NCBI GenBank assembly: GCA_032622095.1
Contig: CP136064.1
Coordinates: forward strand, 46,885,573-46,949,572
DNA: 64,000 nt
Reading direction: 5' to 3'
From: Siphonodentalium dalli
Lineage: Eukaryota; Mollusca; Scaphopoda; Gadilida; Siphonodentaliidae
Position numbers and translations under genes: made by a program. Shown one piece after another: positions 36,830 through 51,100 of the stretch. Within the stretch, counting starts at the first letter, position 1, and the number at the start of each line of letters is the position of its first letter. The notes beneath the pieces are model-generated. The model did no database searches and was not told the DNA's origin. It saw only the letters and a program-made list of their open reading frames with translations.

Positions 36830-39800
36830 GTAAGTTCATATAATCACACTCTGTAATAACGTTTATCCCCTCTGTAGAATTGTAAGCCTTCTTAGGCACC
36901 ATTGTTATTCTAGGGCCATACCACGCCGTATCCCGGTGTTCTTGTTCGATATATGTTAACTAAACAGGAAACACTTATTTCGTATTACCCCGCAAGAATT
37001 GTCGTCGCCATATAGAGAAGACAGATTTTACACGGGTCATAACAATCGCGTATGCCCCGTGTAAAAGTGATATTACCCCGCAAAAATTGTCGTCGCTATA
37101 TAGAGAAGACAGATTTTACAAGGTCATAACAATCTCGTATGCCCCGTGTAAAACTGATATTACCCCGCAAAAATTGTCGTCGCTATATAGAGAAGACAGA
37201 TTTTACACGGGTCATAACAATCTCGTATGCCCCATGTAAAAGTGATATTACCCCGCAAAAATTGTCGTCGCTATATAGAGAAGACAGATTTTACACGGGT
37301 CATAACAATCTCGTATGCCCCGTGTAAAAGTGATATTACCCCGCAAAAATTGTCGTCGCTATATAGAGAAGACAGATTTTACAAGGTCATAACAATCTCG
37401 TATGCCCCGTGTAAAACTTATATTACCCCGCAAAAATTGTCGTCGCTATATAGAGAAGACAGATTTTACAAGGTCATAACAATCTCGTATGCCCCGTGTA
37501 AAAGTGATATTACCCCGCAAAAATTGTCGTCGCTATATAGAGAATACAGATTTTACAAGGTCATAACAATCTCGTATGCCCCGTGTAAAACTTATATTAC
37601 CCCGCAAAAATTGTCGTCGCTATATAGAGAAGACAGATTTTACAAGGTCATAACAATCTCGTATGCCCCGTGTAAAACTGATATTACCCCGCAAAAATTG
37701 TCGTCGCTATATAGAGAAGACAGATTTTACACGGGTCATAAGAATCTCGTATGCCCCGTGTAAAACTGATATTACACCTCAAAAATTGTCGTGTCGCTAT
37801 ATAGAGAAAACAGATTTTACAAGGTCATAACAATCTCGTATGCCCCATGTAAAATTGATATTACCCCGCAAAACTTGTCGTCGCTATATCAAGAAGACAG
37901 ATTTTACACGGGTCATAACAATTTCGTATGCCCCGTGTAAAACTGATATTACCCCGCAAAAATTGTCGTCGCTACATAGAGAAGACATATTTTACACAGG
38001 TCATAACAATCTCGTATGCCCCGTGTAAAACTGATATTACCCCGCAAAAATTGTCGTCGCTATATAGAGAAGACAGATTTTACACGGGTCATAACAATCT
38101 CGTATGCCCCGTGTAAAACTTATATTACCCCGCAAAAATTGTCGTCGCTATATAGAGAAGACAGATTTTACACGGGTCATAACAATCTCGTATGCCCCGT
38201 GTAAAACTTATATTACCCCGCAGAAATTGTCGTCGCTATATAGAGAAGACAGATTTTACACGGGTCATAACAATCTCGTATGCCCCGTGTAAAACTGATA
38301 TTACCCCGCAAAAATTGTCGTCGCTATATAGAGAAGACAGATTTTAAACGGGTCATAACAATCTCGTATGCCCCGTGTAAAACTGATATTACCCCGCAAA
38401 AATTGTCGTCGCTATATAGAAAAGACCGATTTTACACGGGTCATAACAATCTCGTATGCCCCGTGTAAAAGTGATATTACCCCGCAAAAATTGTCGTCGC
38501 TATATAGAGAAGACAGATTTTACACGGGTCATAACAATCTCGTATGCCCTGTGTAAAACTTATATTACCCCTCAAAAATTGTCGTCGCTATATAGAGAAG
38601 ACATATTTTACAAGGACATAACAATCTCGTATGACCCGTGTAAAACTGATATTACCCGGCAAAAACTGTCGTCGCTATATAGAGAAGACAGATTTTACAA
38701 GGTCATAACAATTTCGTATGCCCCTAGTAGAATTTTTATGACCTGGCAAAAGTTTGAAGGTCTAATGTACATCTTTCAAAGCCACGTTGATTCCTGGTGT
38801 GATGTTATCTTGCTACTCTTGCTTCATTTATTTACGTTGTCTGACTCATTTACCATTACTATTTTTGAAGTGTATTGCTCTCTTTTATGTCTTCTAACAT
38901 ATAGATTCCAAAAGTAAGCGAGGCCAGCAAGTATTTATGGACAAATTGTGGAAACAGCTATATAAATATATTCATCGTATGAGCAGTCTAATCAAATAGA
39001 GTTACTGTTCGTTGCTCGTTTCCGCGCTTTATGTCTGTGGGAATATCTTGTTAATTTTGACCGGGGATAAATACATTACACGGCTTGTTGATGGGGGATA
39101 CGGTGTGGTATGCCCCGGTCGACTCTCGTATCCCCCTCGGCTATCGCCTCGGGGGATACGAGCATCTACCGGGGCATACCACACCGTATCCCCCATCAAC
39201 AAGCCGTGTAACTTATAATATGCAGTTCGGTGGCACGTCCCGTTCTCGGTATTTATATGTCCCGTTCTCGGTGTGAAAATTGTTCAACTCTGTGGAATTT
39301 CAACAGAAATGGAGCGTATTTCAAAGTGTTTAATTTATTTCTCCACGTTATCAATTAGGCCAGATATTCCATCATATCGTTATCGATAAAAATGGATCGT
39401 ATACATGTATATACCGTATTTATATGAACAAGTACACACCTACGAAGTGTATAAGCAAACTCTGGATAAAGTCAATACAGGTACTCAATCCGATCAGACG
39501 GTCCCCATACCATCAATATACAACAACAACAACAACAACAACATTTCTTCAAAATACGCTTTAGTTATCAGAATTTATTTATTAAAATAATGCTAACCAC
39601 TGTCAACTATGGTATCAAATTTCCCAAAACTTATTATTTATCAACATTTTGTTCAAACTGTAATTACTTTGAAGTTCGCTCCATTTTGTATTGAAATTCG
39701 ACAGCGTTGAAAAAAATGGACACCGAGAACTGGACATATAATTACTGAGAACGGAACAAATGTCAATTGAAGATCAAGTCACAAAAATAGTTTCCAAGTG

Positions 39801-42800
39801 ATAAATTTATTTACAATATCATGAACAGTTTTAACAACGAACGCCGTTTGTGTTATATGTTTCTAAAAATGAGACCATTAAAGCCATATTAAGCGCTTAT
39901 TTCACTACTTCAAACTGATAATGTACTACTATTTGAAGAATTATTTTAAAAACTAGTTAAGGGCACGGATTGCCTTCGTTATAGGCTCTTATAATTTACA
40001 AATAACTGTTACCAAGTTATGAAAAATTTCCTCAAGAATATACTAATAATATACTATAATGATAGTGTGAATGAGTTGCGAGGATTAATGAGCGCTATAC
40101 CGGTATTTGTAAATACTTTTGTGGACCTTTCTAACCGAAGTTCATTAGTGGTGTCTCCGGAAGTTGAGTGCTTTGCTTATCACATACTCTTTACATACTA
40201 TTTGTTTACATAACATAGCGTTTGTTTACATAACACAGAGTACTAACATGGCAATAACATGCAAATTCACAACGGTTTCCATGTGAGTTGGTTGATCTGA
40301 CTTGTGTTTGATGTCACATTGATGAGTTCATTTGGCATAATGTTGCATATATATACACTGATGTCTATTTTGTGTGTGATGCTGTGTGAGGTCGTGTGCA
40401 TGTGTGTGGGTCTTTAAATGAGGGTGCGTGTGCATTTGGTTGTGTGAGGGTGCATGTGAGGGTAGGTGAGTTCGTGTGCGACTGAATGCTTGGTGAGGGA
40501 GTGTTTCTTCCTGTCTGCATGTTTATCTGTCAGCATGCATGTCTGTCTAGATAGTTATGTGACTGTCTGCCTGTCTGTATTTATGTCTCTTTCGCGTGTA
40601 CGTTTGTCTGTAAAATCGTCTAAGCCTAGGTCTGTCTGGACGTGCTTACGTGTACGCCTGTGCGCGGCTGGATGGTTGCATGTGCCTGAGACTCACTGTG
40701 TGTGCGTGTAACTGTGTGCGTAATCTCGCTTTATTTTGTGTTGTCATATTCCTTAAATGTGCATATATTCCACTGTCATTTTTGTATTAGAATTGTTTGT
40801 AACTATGTTATTTAAATTTAACTCTCCGATAGTGGAGGCAATAAAAGAATATATATATACTATTTGTTTACATAACATAGCGTTTGTTTACATAACACAG
40901 AGTACTAACATGGCAATAACATGCAAATTAAGCGAAAATTATGATTGCTATAAGAACAAATTTTGTCTATAATACCATAGTCGTCCCGTTTACGGTGCTT
41001 TTAACGGATGTGCCTATTTTAATAGCAACTTTAATATTATCAAAATGATCAAAATGCTCAACAACATCGGCTGTGCCCTGTGGCTGCGGACATACGTATC
41101 ACAGTGGCCATATATCTTGTCGATGAAAAGAGTAATAAAATCTATCTATGGCATAGTAGGTGTGACAATTTATTATGGTGGAGTTTGGTGATAATTGGTC
41201 GTCATAATTAATATGCAAGCCATGTTCCCGCTGAGTTTCCGCACAATGAGTCGACTCGACCAATTAACCAATGGCGTTTCACCGAGGCTGATCTCTATTC
41301 ATTACGTTTTGCTTTATTGTATTATCTATACGATATATATAATTGCACGATTAATGGTCCAGAATTGTGTTTGACCGTGGCAATCTCTAATTCACTCACA
41401 TATCATGCATGTAGTACGCTTTGTTGATATGATCTCAATTCATGTTTATCCACTTATATTCCATGCGTATTAAGACGTGGGCAAATGAAGCTGTGTCGAA
41501 ACTGTTGGAGAAAATGCAGCTGCGAGAAAATATATGGAATAAACAAAGCGAACTATACAAGGACACAAAAACAAGAAAAAGACTGATTATAACGAACTTT
41601 CGAGGACTTATTATGCGAATATGCAGCAGGCGACATTGATAGCTATGGCATATTAATTATGACAACCAATTGTCACCAAACTCCACCATAATCAATCTGA
41701 AGTTAATGGCACCTATCTCATGACACATTGACCCGGTGTATAACTGTTCAGCACTGGAGTTAGCCGTTTGGTCGCACATAGGCCGACATAGGCCGACATA
41801 TAAACAAAACAAAATGGTGTTTAATTAATACATAATGGTGATGTGTTCTGCCAATTTTGATGCATTTTTTTTATATACATAAATTTAAGAAGATAATTCG
41901 CTGTGAGTCGCAATGTTAATGCTTCAAATCACTTTAATTCTTTAGACATGATACTCTCTAACATGGAAATCAGTTTTTCAAATGCACGTACAGTCCGTAT
42001 AATTATTTAGTCCGTGTGTCGACCTGGTTTGACCCCGTGACCTAACTTTACTATTTGCATCACATTTCAGGTAATACTGGTTGTCATAGTATTATGCAGT
42101 CTGCATCTCACGACCGGGCGCCATACTATCGACCAATCATTGCAAGGTGTTCTCGATAAACATGGAGGTAAGAATTGCATGTTATATATGTATATATCGG
42201 ATAAAACGAAAAACCGCAAAGGCCGGGCATGGCAAATTTGCTCGGCATTTCTATCCAGGCGTAAGATGTAATGGATAATATTCGAAGCAGAGGGTATTCG
42301 GCAAAAGAATCGACGAGGCGCTTGTGCCGTGTTGATTCATGACCGAATACCCGATACTGAGAATATTATCTAACTTAAAACCCACCCATCGAACTGCCAG
42401 TGCATGGAGCCAACTATCCAGTTGGTCTGGCCTACAGCTCTGTCTTGATTACCTGCGTATACGCCCACAATTCAGCATGGACAGTTATTCCTGTCTACGG
42501 CGAAAAGTAACACGTTTAAATTATTATTTCATTCGAATCCGGACTCGCCAGTTGAGGGACGTTTCCTCCGAAGTTTGTCGTTGCGCTGTGTATTTGGCTG
42601 GTATGAGCTCTATATTTCTGTCTAATTTTATTTGTTTATTTTTCTTTCTTGATTTAAATATACCCCATCCAATTCGACATGAAATAAATTAACATCCCAT
42701 AAGACATTTATCAGGCAATAAAACACGAATAATAATGGCAATCGACGATGGTCGTTTTCATATGCATGCATCATGCGCCAATACAGCACCAAACGAAACA

Positions 42801-45138
42801 TCCAAAATAATGTGATCAGAATGAGCATAAATAGCTTATTCTCGAAAGTGCTCTTCAATTTTCATATATGGTTGGTAATGAAGTAAAACGATCTTTATAA
42901 AATGTGATTTTTCGAATATTCTGGCGTCAAACAACACGAAACCTGGTAAAACCGCTTCATTATTCAGAAGTCGAACGCACACAAGAATCTTTCATAAATG
43001 TGTTTACTGATTCTTTCTCATTGTTGTCTGATGTAGAATACGTAAGAATAGAAGCGTTATAGTGTCTAATCGTATGGGGTTTCTTGAATTTCCAATTATT
43101 ATCTGAATGACACTTACTAGCTTGAATTCTAAGTGTCATCATTTGACTTATAGTTTATACCCAGGAACGTGGCTAGATGTGACTCAGAGCAGTATGACAG
43201 TTTAATTTCGCACACTCATCCCCTGGAGGTTAGATGTTTCAAACTGAATGGTATTCTAACATTTCCAGTTATTGAACCGTGGTTGGCAAATTCTCATCAG
43301 TCAATCGCGTATGCATGATGCCCAGCTTTTTCCACACCACGATGACCTTACATATACCTTTAAGTATCACCCCATACACAGGTTAACAAATGGTCAATGC
43401 ACAATTGTATAACCTGTGTATTTTTCTTTGAAACAGCATTCAATCGCGTAAATAGTGCATATATATATCGTTCAATATATAGTTGATTAGTTATCAGCTA
43501 ACCTAACTCGCAATGTCGCGTAATTCTTTTGTTTCCCACCTTGTGGCTTGGAAATTCCTAACTGTACCTATATTATTGTGGGGACGAATTATAAAACAAT
43601 TTGAAATATGAGCCCGAACACTGCAAAATCCTAGCATCTATGAAGTCTAACTCCATGATAATTCAGACTTCGATTTGTTTTTTGGAACATTTTTAAATCC
43701 GAAGAATGACGTTTTGTGATGCCATTTGGATATACAATTTATGAGAATATGTAATAATTATGTTGCGAAAGAGTATTGTCTATTCCAACCATATGTCCAC
43801 AGCAGAGGGTTTCACATCAATTTAACCTAGGCAACGCCGGGTATCCCTGCTAGTAAGTTATAAGGATGCAGCTTCAATTATGGAGGATTTAGTTTGTGAA
43901 AAAAATGACCATCTTGTTGACATAATAAGCCACCTTAAAGTGAAACACTCTCTTGATCAGGTCAGATTAGCAAATAATCTTGCCCATGCATATATTCGTA
44001 AATTTGATACAAAAAATAGACAGAAAAATCCGTCATTATTATAAACGATGAATATGCAGTGAAATTGTTAAATTACTTCTTCGGTTAAAGCAGGCTTTTA
44101 AAAAAAAATAACTCTTAAAGTTTTTTTTATATTTTTGAGCGTCTCCGTTATTTATTCAATATATACACCTCTCTCGAATAAATCTGGATACTTATTTTGA
44201 AATATAATCCTAACTTCGCGTGGTATCTGTTACTCAAATTGAATACCAATCGCTATCTAATCGTGAATATTGTTTTATACCTAATACTTGGCGAATTGGC
44301 TGTTTATTATCAATAAAACGTCCTCAATAAATGAGCGAATATTTACATTTGTACGTAGCTCAAACGTTGTGTTCTCTGAAATCGCAAGTCGATGTGATTG
44401 GATTTTTTTTACAATCTGTTTTTTTTGTTACATTCTTCCAGTTTATAGATAGTGTTTGAGTGCTAACTTATCAGTTTTATTTATTGACACAATTCATTAA
44501 AGGCCCACTTAATTTTCGAGTCACCGATTATTTTTTTTAAAGTGCCTTGATATACGGTTCTAATAACAATCTATGCAATAAATTATGATTAAATACTATA
44601 ATGTATCACCAATTGAAACGTCGTTGTCTCAGAAGATGCCCATAGAGAAATAGAAAACAGCTGAAATCATAGAAAGATCCCCCGTTATGGCTCACAGAAT
44701 GCAACAAAATTCAAATAAAAGTGTATTTTCAAAGGAAAGGGAGTAACTCTATCTTAGATCTAGGGTTATTCCCCCTCCATTGAAAATAATACACTTTTCA
44801 CTGTAAAACAGATGAAACAAAAGCACAAAAACATGTCGGCAACTCAACAAAAACAACATGTTTACAGTTTATTACACCGAATAAGTTGATAATACAATGT
44901 TTTGGAGCTCCCTCTTTCAAATGGTATATAATATGGCATATTATTTTATGTATGTGATTTAGGGGTTCGAAAATTAAGTTGGTATTTAAGTCCATACTAT
45001 ATATGTCTTTAATCCACAGAGTTGCCTCACAAAGACGGTCATGCGGTTGAACCCTCTGATATCGTAGAACTGGACATCAAACTAACCAAGAGCGAGGCTG
45101 AAGACAGGAAACATTCAAAGTAAGTGTGCGCATGATCG

Positions 45139-45188
<50 letters not shown>

Positions 45189-48100
45189 CACGGTGTGGAA
45201 TCACGTAGTTTCGACTGGATGTATATCACGTATTTAAAATAGCCGAGGCGATCACAAACGGTACCAAAAACGAGGAAAACGGTAATAAGCTAGGACATAT
45301 AACATATTACATACTAGCTTGGCTGCTATGAGCATATGCTATACTATTTTTCAAACAAGTTGGTACCTCATTTGTGTCAAACGCGCATTTGTTTGCTCTA
45401 GCATTCTCACCATTCAGTTGTATGGTCCATGTATGGACTTGTGTATTCCAAGAACCTTTTAGTCAGAACGTTATCAGAATGTTATATAATACAACTGAGT
45501 ATTTCGGAACAAATAAGGTATCAACTTGTTTAAAAAAAAAACTACCATATGCTACCATATGCTACCATATGCTCGTAAGAGTCAAAATGCATTGTTAGTG
45601 TCAGTTCCTCGTATATTATGTATTTGTACGGTTGCGCTCGCCTCGGCCATTTTGAATGCGTGGTACTCACCAACCTCGCAACCACGTGATTCCCCACCGT
45701 GTTTATGGTATGTTGTAATTGGAATAACATCATGCTATTCTCAGAAATGATTACACGCTTTTGCTACTAAGCTCATATTCATTTATACATTGGTGAATAG
45801 TGTCACATTGTATTACCCCCCCCCCCCCTCCTCGACCCTGAGGTGGTTCGGGGTATATAGTCGAGGGCACCGTCTAAACTTTTAACTGGGATATAAGTTA
45901 TTGGATTTCGTTGTCCTTTCAGCACAGAGTGGTTAAAGGATACCCACATAATACGGGTTTCGTCCATTTAATTTTAATATTTCTACAGTTACGGCACTTC
46001 TCGTACTATTTAATTTTAATATTTCTAGAGTTACGGCACTTGTCGTACTTGGAACTTTGTGTTCTTACGAATATTTCACTGTGTAACACTGTGTAACTCT
46101 GGTGCGATTCGTCAGATTCGGTTGGGCTTGGTCGGTAATCACACAGCTTGGGGGGGGGGGGGTACACAATACCGGGTTCTTTCCGAAATTCGATCTTACT
46201 GGAGCTATGGCACTTGCTGGACTTAATGTTAAGTACGAACATATTACCTTGCAAATTTGTTGCGCTGTGTGAATGGTGATCACCCAGTTTGGGAGAAAGG
46301 ATACCTACTTACGGTGGGGTTCGCCATTTATACTTACTGGCTGTTAATTGTCATTCAGTGTACATATATATTGCTTTGTAACTAAAGTATCAACGAAGGT
46401 TGAATTGCTAACATACCAGCGTTGATGGACTTACACAAACATGCAGCGGTTATCGTCTATGAAATTTGCCCACGCAGAGTTATTGGCCATTGAACCTGGG
46501 AGCCAGGAAATGTCAGTTTGTTTCCATATATATGTGACCCGCCATATCAAATCCAGTCGTAAGTCGGGATTTTTGTACCCTGTGCCAATGCATTCTCTTA
46601 TATATGCGAGTCGACCATAGGTCGTCTCGCATATATAAGAGAATGCATTGGCCTAACAATTTTTTATCATTTTTTAAAAATAAATGTTTCTTACAATTTT
46701 TAGGACATAAAATAAAATACATCCATTTCCCTGCAGGGAGCCCCACACATATATAGAAGCATTTAGAAGAGTGTCGTCTGCTCATGTTTGTCTGGGGCTC
46801 TGTATGGGTGAAATTATAAAATTGTTAAAGAATACAAGAAAAAATTATTAAAATTATAAAAAATTGTTAGGCCAATGCATTCTCTTATATATGCGAGGCG
46901 ACCTATGGTCGACTCGCATATATAAGAGAATGCATTGGCACAGGGTAAAAAAAAATCCCGACTTACGACTGGATTTGATATGGCGGGTCACATATGTGCA
47001 ACACATAGCATTGTTTCTGAAGTACCAGATGTTGAATCTGAATATATTTAGCGATCTGCTATGGTGTTAGATCAATGTGAGTGACAGTATATGGGGAGAG
47101 GGGCGTCACAGAGTAGATCATGTCAAGAATATCTACTCTGGCTACACATACATCCATATAAATCATACCTCACCAGTTAATAACCTGGGAACTATTTGAT
47201 GTTCTGCCCTGCCCATGAGGGGGGATTGTCAGAGAGCGGATTCCCCCCCCCCCCCGACTAATTGTTTGCGTATGTGTTCAAGAACGCCCCCTGTTATGAC
47301 AGGGAAGGTTATAACACAGGCCCCTGTATGGGGAAAATAGCAGATATACCACGTTTACCACACAAGTGGTTCGTATAGTATATAGTGTGATATCGGGCAT
47401 GTGGTTTATAACAATGTAAAATCAGTGCAGGTAATATATTTATAATATTTATAATATATTGCACGGTTTAAGTGACTTTGTTGAGCTGATTTTGATTTGC
47501 ATCGCTTATAATCATGTAATTTCTTCATGGAAATAATTCAATGCGAATCGCGATATCAACTCACAAAAGGCACAAAAATCATACAATCTCGAGCTGGGAC
47601 CACCCCTATTGTGAGATATATTATGAAGAAACAAGTCTTAACAATGAAAAAATATTCCCTACGTCGTTTGTTCAACGTTATAAAGTTCCCAGTCAGGAAG
47701 GTCGTGCTGAACGGGTGTAATATGATATCTACGGGCGTAGCCATAGTAGAGATTCATGACATGATCTAGTCACTAAGTTGACGAAACGTGTGTCCCGATT
47801 CCCTATAGAATGTATATACCATAATATATATATGTTTAAACGACATGGTACTCCAATACGATGTTTTCACCTCTGAGCAAACGTTGAGCATTGCCAACCT
47901 CTCTATAGTGATCGTCGCGGTCATATAAGCCACGCTTATTCAATCGTCACCCTCATTGAATCGGCTTACCGATCTCTGCCTCGTCCACACCGATCACCAT
48001 TACGGATTATTTTTTATTTGAATATCTCGAGTTGAACGAAGTATGTTTAGTCCCGCGAAGACTAGGCAATCCCAATATATTTCTGTATTCATGCCGACAT

Positions 48101-51100
48101 ACATGTACAGTTTGTATTCTCGATTCGTGAAACAAGTTTTATCAAAGATAATTATATATTATTTATTGCGAGTATATGTTTCCAATCCCGTCGTGTTTTA
48201 TTTGCGAAAATGTTACAAATGTTACAACAACACTATATAATGGTTCGATTGGAGCAAAATCTTGTAACACGACATCGTTAACAAAATAAATGACATTGCT
48301 GGTATTGACATTTGACGTCGTAATTACAAAATGTGCCAAACCTGTAGAGATCAGGTAGAGAAATTCCACCTATTCCAGACCCGATTGAAATATGTATACC
48401 AAAGTCAACATGACGAAGTATCATAAAATGTTAAAAATAAGAGGAAAGCTACCAACACTTAAACTATGAATATAGGCTAACAAAATTATTGTTGTACCGC
48501 CACCACACAATCGAAGATGAGTGCTCGGTATTATATGAATATTCAGAAGGGCAAGGGCATTCTCCAATATCATATCACTGTGTATTTCCGAGCGTCACTC
48601 AGCGGGAAGTAGCGATTAGCCAGATTGACGCTTATATGGTCTCACAAATGTTAAGTGTATAATTTGTCAGTGTCTCTCATGTGTCTAGTTTTGATAAGTA
48701 GAGACTTGAAACTTAAAACTTGATACGAAAACAATAAACTGGTGTGCCAATAGTCATGCACGATAGATAGGTTTGGCATATAAAAAAGATAGGGTAGGAT
48801 AGTTTACTCTTCCAATATTATACAGTTATTATACAATGATCTGTACAGTATGTGTTTTTCTTGTAGGACTTCAGTTTGTGGTAACTTTTCACCCACAACC
48901 TGGACGAGTACAAGCAAAACACATACTGTACTCAATAATCTATACAAACATTTGTAGTATATGTGTGTTTCACTGATTCGCTTGCCAATAGAGTTACTCC
49001 GTGGGGTCAACCGAAGTCACGATGACTTTTATAAAAGTCATATGGGAAGAATATGACTTTCGGAATTCCTGTGATGTCAGGTAGGATATTCTTGACACTT
49101 TCGGAGTCCAGTATGACTTTTTCCATGATTATCATGTGACGGCTTTTGCCCAAATCAGAAATATGTTAATAATGGGATGAATAAAAACACATATATATTA
49201 CTCAAAACAAGTTAACACAAATAAGAATGTATTATATGTTGTATATTACGAATGGCATATGACATTTGGCTGAGGACATGTAACTAATATGACAACTGGA
49301 TTTGACAATAAAGTGAAGTTCTAAAAATATTTTTTTTCTATATATAGGCGCAGATGGAGAAGGAACGCTTCGACAATACATAGCCGATGGACGAACGGAA
49401 TCATTCCATATACTATTAGCGAAGATTTCTGTGAGTATTATGTAACATTTAATTAAATAATACTAATGTTTAGCATTTGTAAGCGCCTTATCCGATGTGG
49501 GCCAAAGCGCTCAATTTATTTATAACCCTGATGTGCCTAAACACTCGGTGACCATGCATATACTGCTCAGGCGGGAAGAGATACAACCGAGAGTAAACCA
49601 CGTGGCCAACTGACAAGATAATCTCTCTCATGTGATGATAATCAGGTACTCTTATACGGCATGTTCAAGTTCAAGTTCAATGTTTATTTACTCAAATCAC
49701 AGTATGTGATGCAAGAGACATTTATAATTATACAGTGCATGGCATGTCATTGGTGTAATAATCAAAGTCGACAACAACAAAAATGGTTGTGATAAAAACG
49801 TATTCTACGCACATAGTGTGCGAATGGGATGGTGGGGTTGATAAGGTCAGCGGTGATCCAAAATAATTTCGAAGATTTTTGATGAATCCGCATAGCTTAT
49901 AGAAGCATACATTGTTTTTTGGGTTCATTATATTTATGAAATTATGATTTTTTTTTTGTTCTGTCAAGTGTAAGGGTAAAAATCGTCTCCGGAGTGAGTT
50001 CAATTGGTTATTGGTGTGGTGGTGTAAAGCAGACACAATACTTGCTTTGTGTTGACAGCGAAGACAAGTTCAACGTGCTAACCACTGGACCACGGAGCTC
50101 CACATTACTAAATGGATTATCGCATCATGTTATAACAATATGGACTGGACTGCTAAATTCATCTGGAGGGATGTTTAGGAAATATAAGCAGACAACAGAA
50201 AATATGTTGTTTTTCGATTGATCTATGAGCTTATAGATGTATTAGTAGACGAACAACATAACGTTGAATTGTTCGTCCACATATACGCACACCGTTCAAC
50301 GGAAAAATGACGTTGATGGCTTATAGTTACAAAGATAAAGCGTTATTTTCAACTGACTCATATAAATCCATCTCAGAAAATAGATTGATAAAACGGTATT
50401 TTCCGTTGGACGAGCATCGACTCTGGTTGATCGGCCGAAATTGGACCAAGCGATTTTTCAGAAAATAAATACACCCAGACTTCAATTTTCTGCACTAAAC
50501 TATCCATGATCAAGAAATTACTTCTTATTTGGGTACTATTTACGTAAAGAAATTACTTCTTATTTGGGTACTATTTACGTTTAAAATAAATGAGGCGAGA
50601 ACGTCTAAATGTCAACACGCATGGAGTCGAATCCGAAGCGATGGTACCTGACTTGTTAGCATTCTCTGTCAAAATGATTTATTCCCGATGTAAACAAATG
50701 CCCTGGTCATATCTAATGTTCTCGTGATAAATGCCATGTCGATCACCATTGATGTGAAGGAGAACAAATGGCAATTGGGTTGTAATCGGGCAACACTTTG
50801 TTATTTATTTCTAAAAACGCGCGCGGACACGTGTCAGCTTAAAGCCACAGTTTCAGTTTCACTCCAACAACGTCATTGAAAACTATATGTTCTCATCACG
50901 TCGAGTAGTTTTGCATTGGAATGCGTCAGTGAATGCGTTACCAAATTTTGAACTCATTGGTTGATGAATTCTATCATATCAATGCATGTAAGTATACTCA
51001 TACTCGCGATATATTTTCTAAATTCCGTGTGGGGCAATAGAAAAGGGAGGCATCGACAATTATTAATACCCATTAGAAAATCGAATGTGTTCCATGTGTG

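Larger units (their letters stand above)
45120..49347 (+). other. astacin intron 3
   Basis: Contains the (TA)n tract, a MITE copy at 46529-46993 and the hairpin at 48843-48931. Near 45960-46050, taattttaatatttctacag and the following gttacggcact block are duplicated with a period of about 46 bases. An 80-codon frame at 47527-47769 is unrecognised. Confidence 0.5.

Noticed and set aside
37227-37763. 178-codon frame of YREDRFYKVITISYAPCK repeats
   Set aside because: A product of the 86-88-bp satellite in intron 1. The same words appear in neighbouring short frames, and no start, signal or splice context supports a gene.
36983-38735. CRISPR-like array of regular repeats
   Set aside because: Whole units repeat with no unique spacers, and the context is an animal intron. 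It is a satellite.
50072-50101. Functional tRNA gene
   Set aside because: Only an A-box-like head is visible. No B-box or cloverleaf can be drawn, so it is treated as a SINE head.
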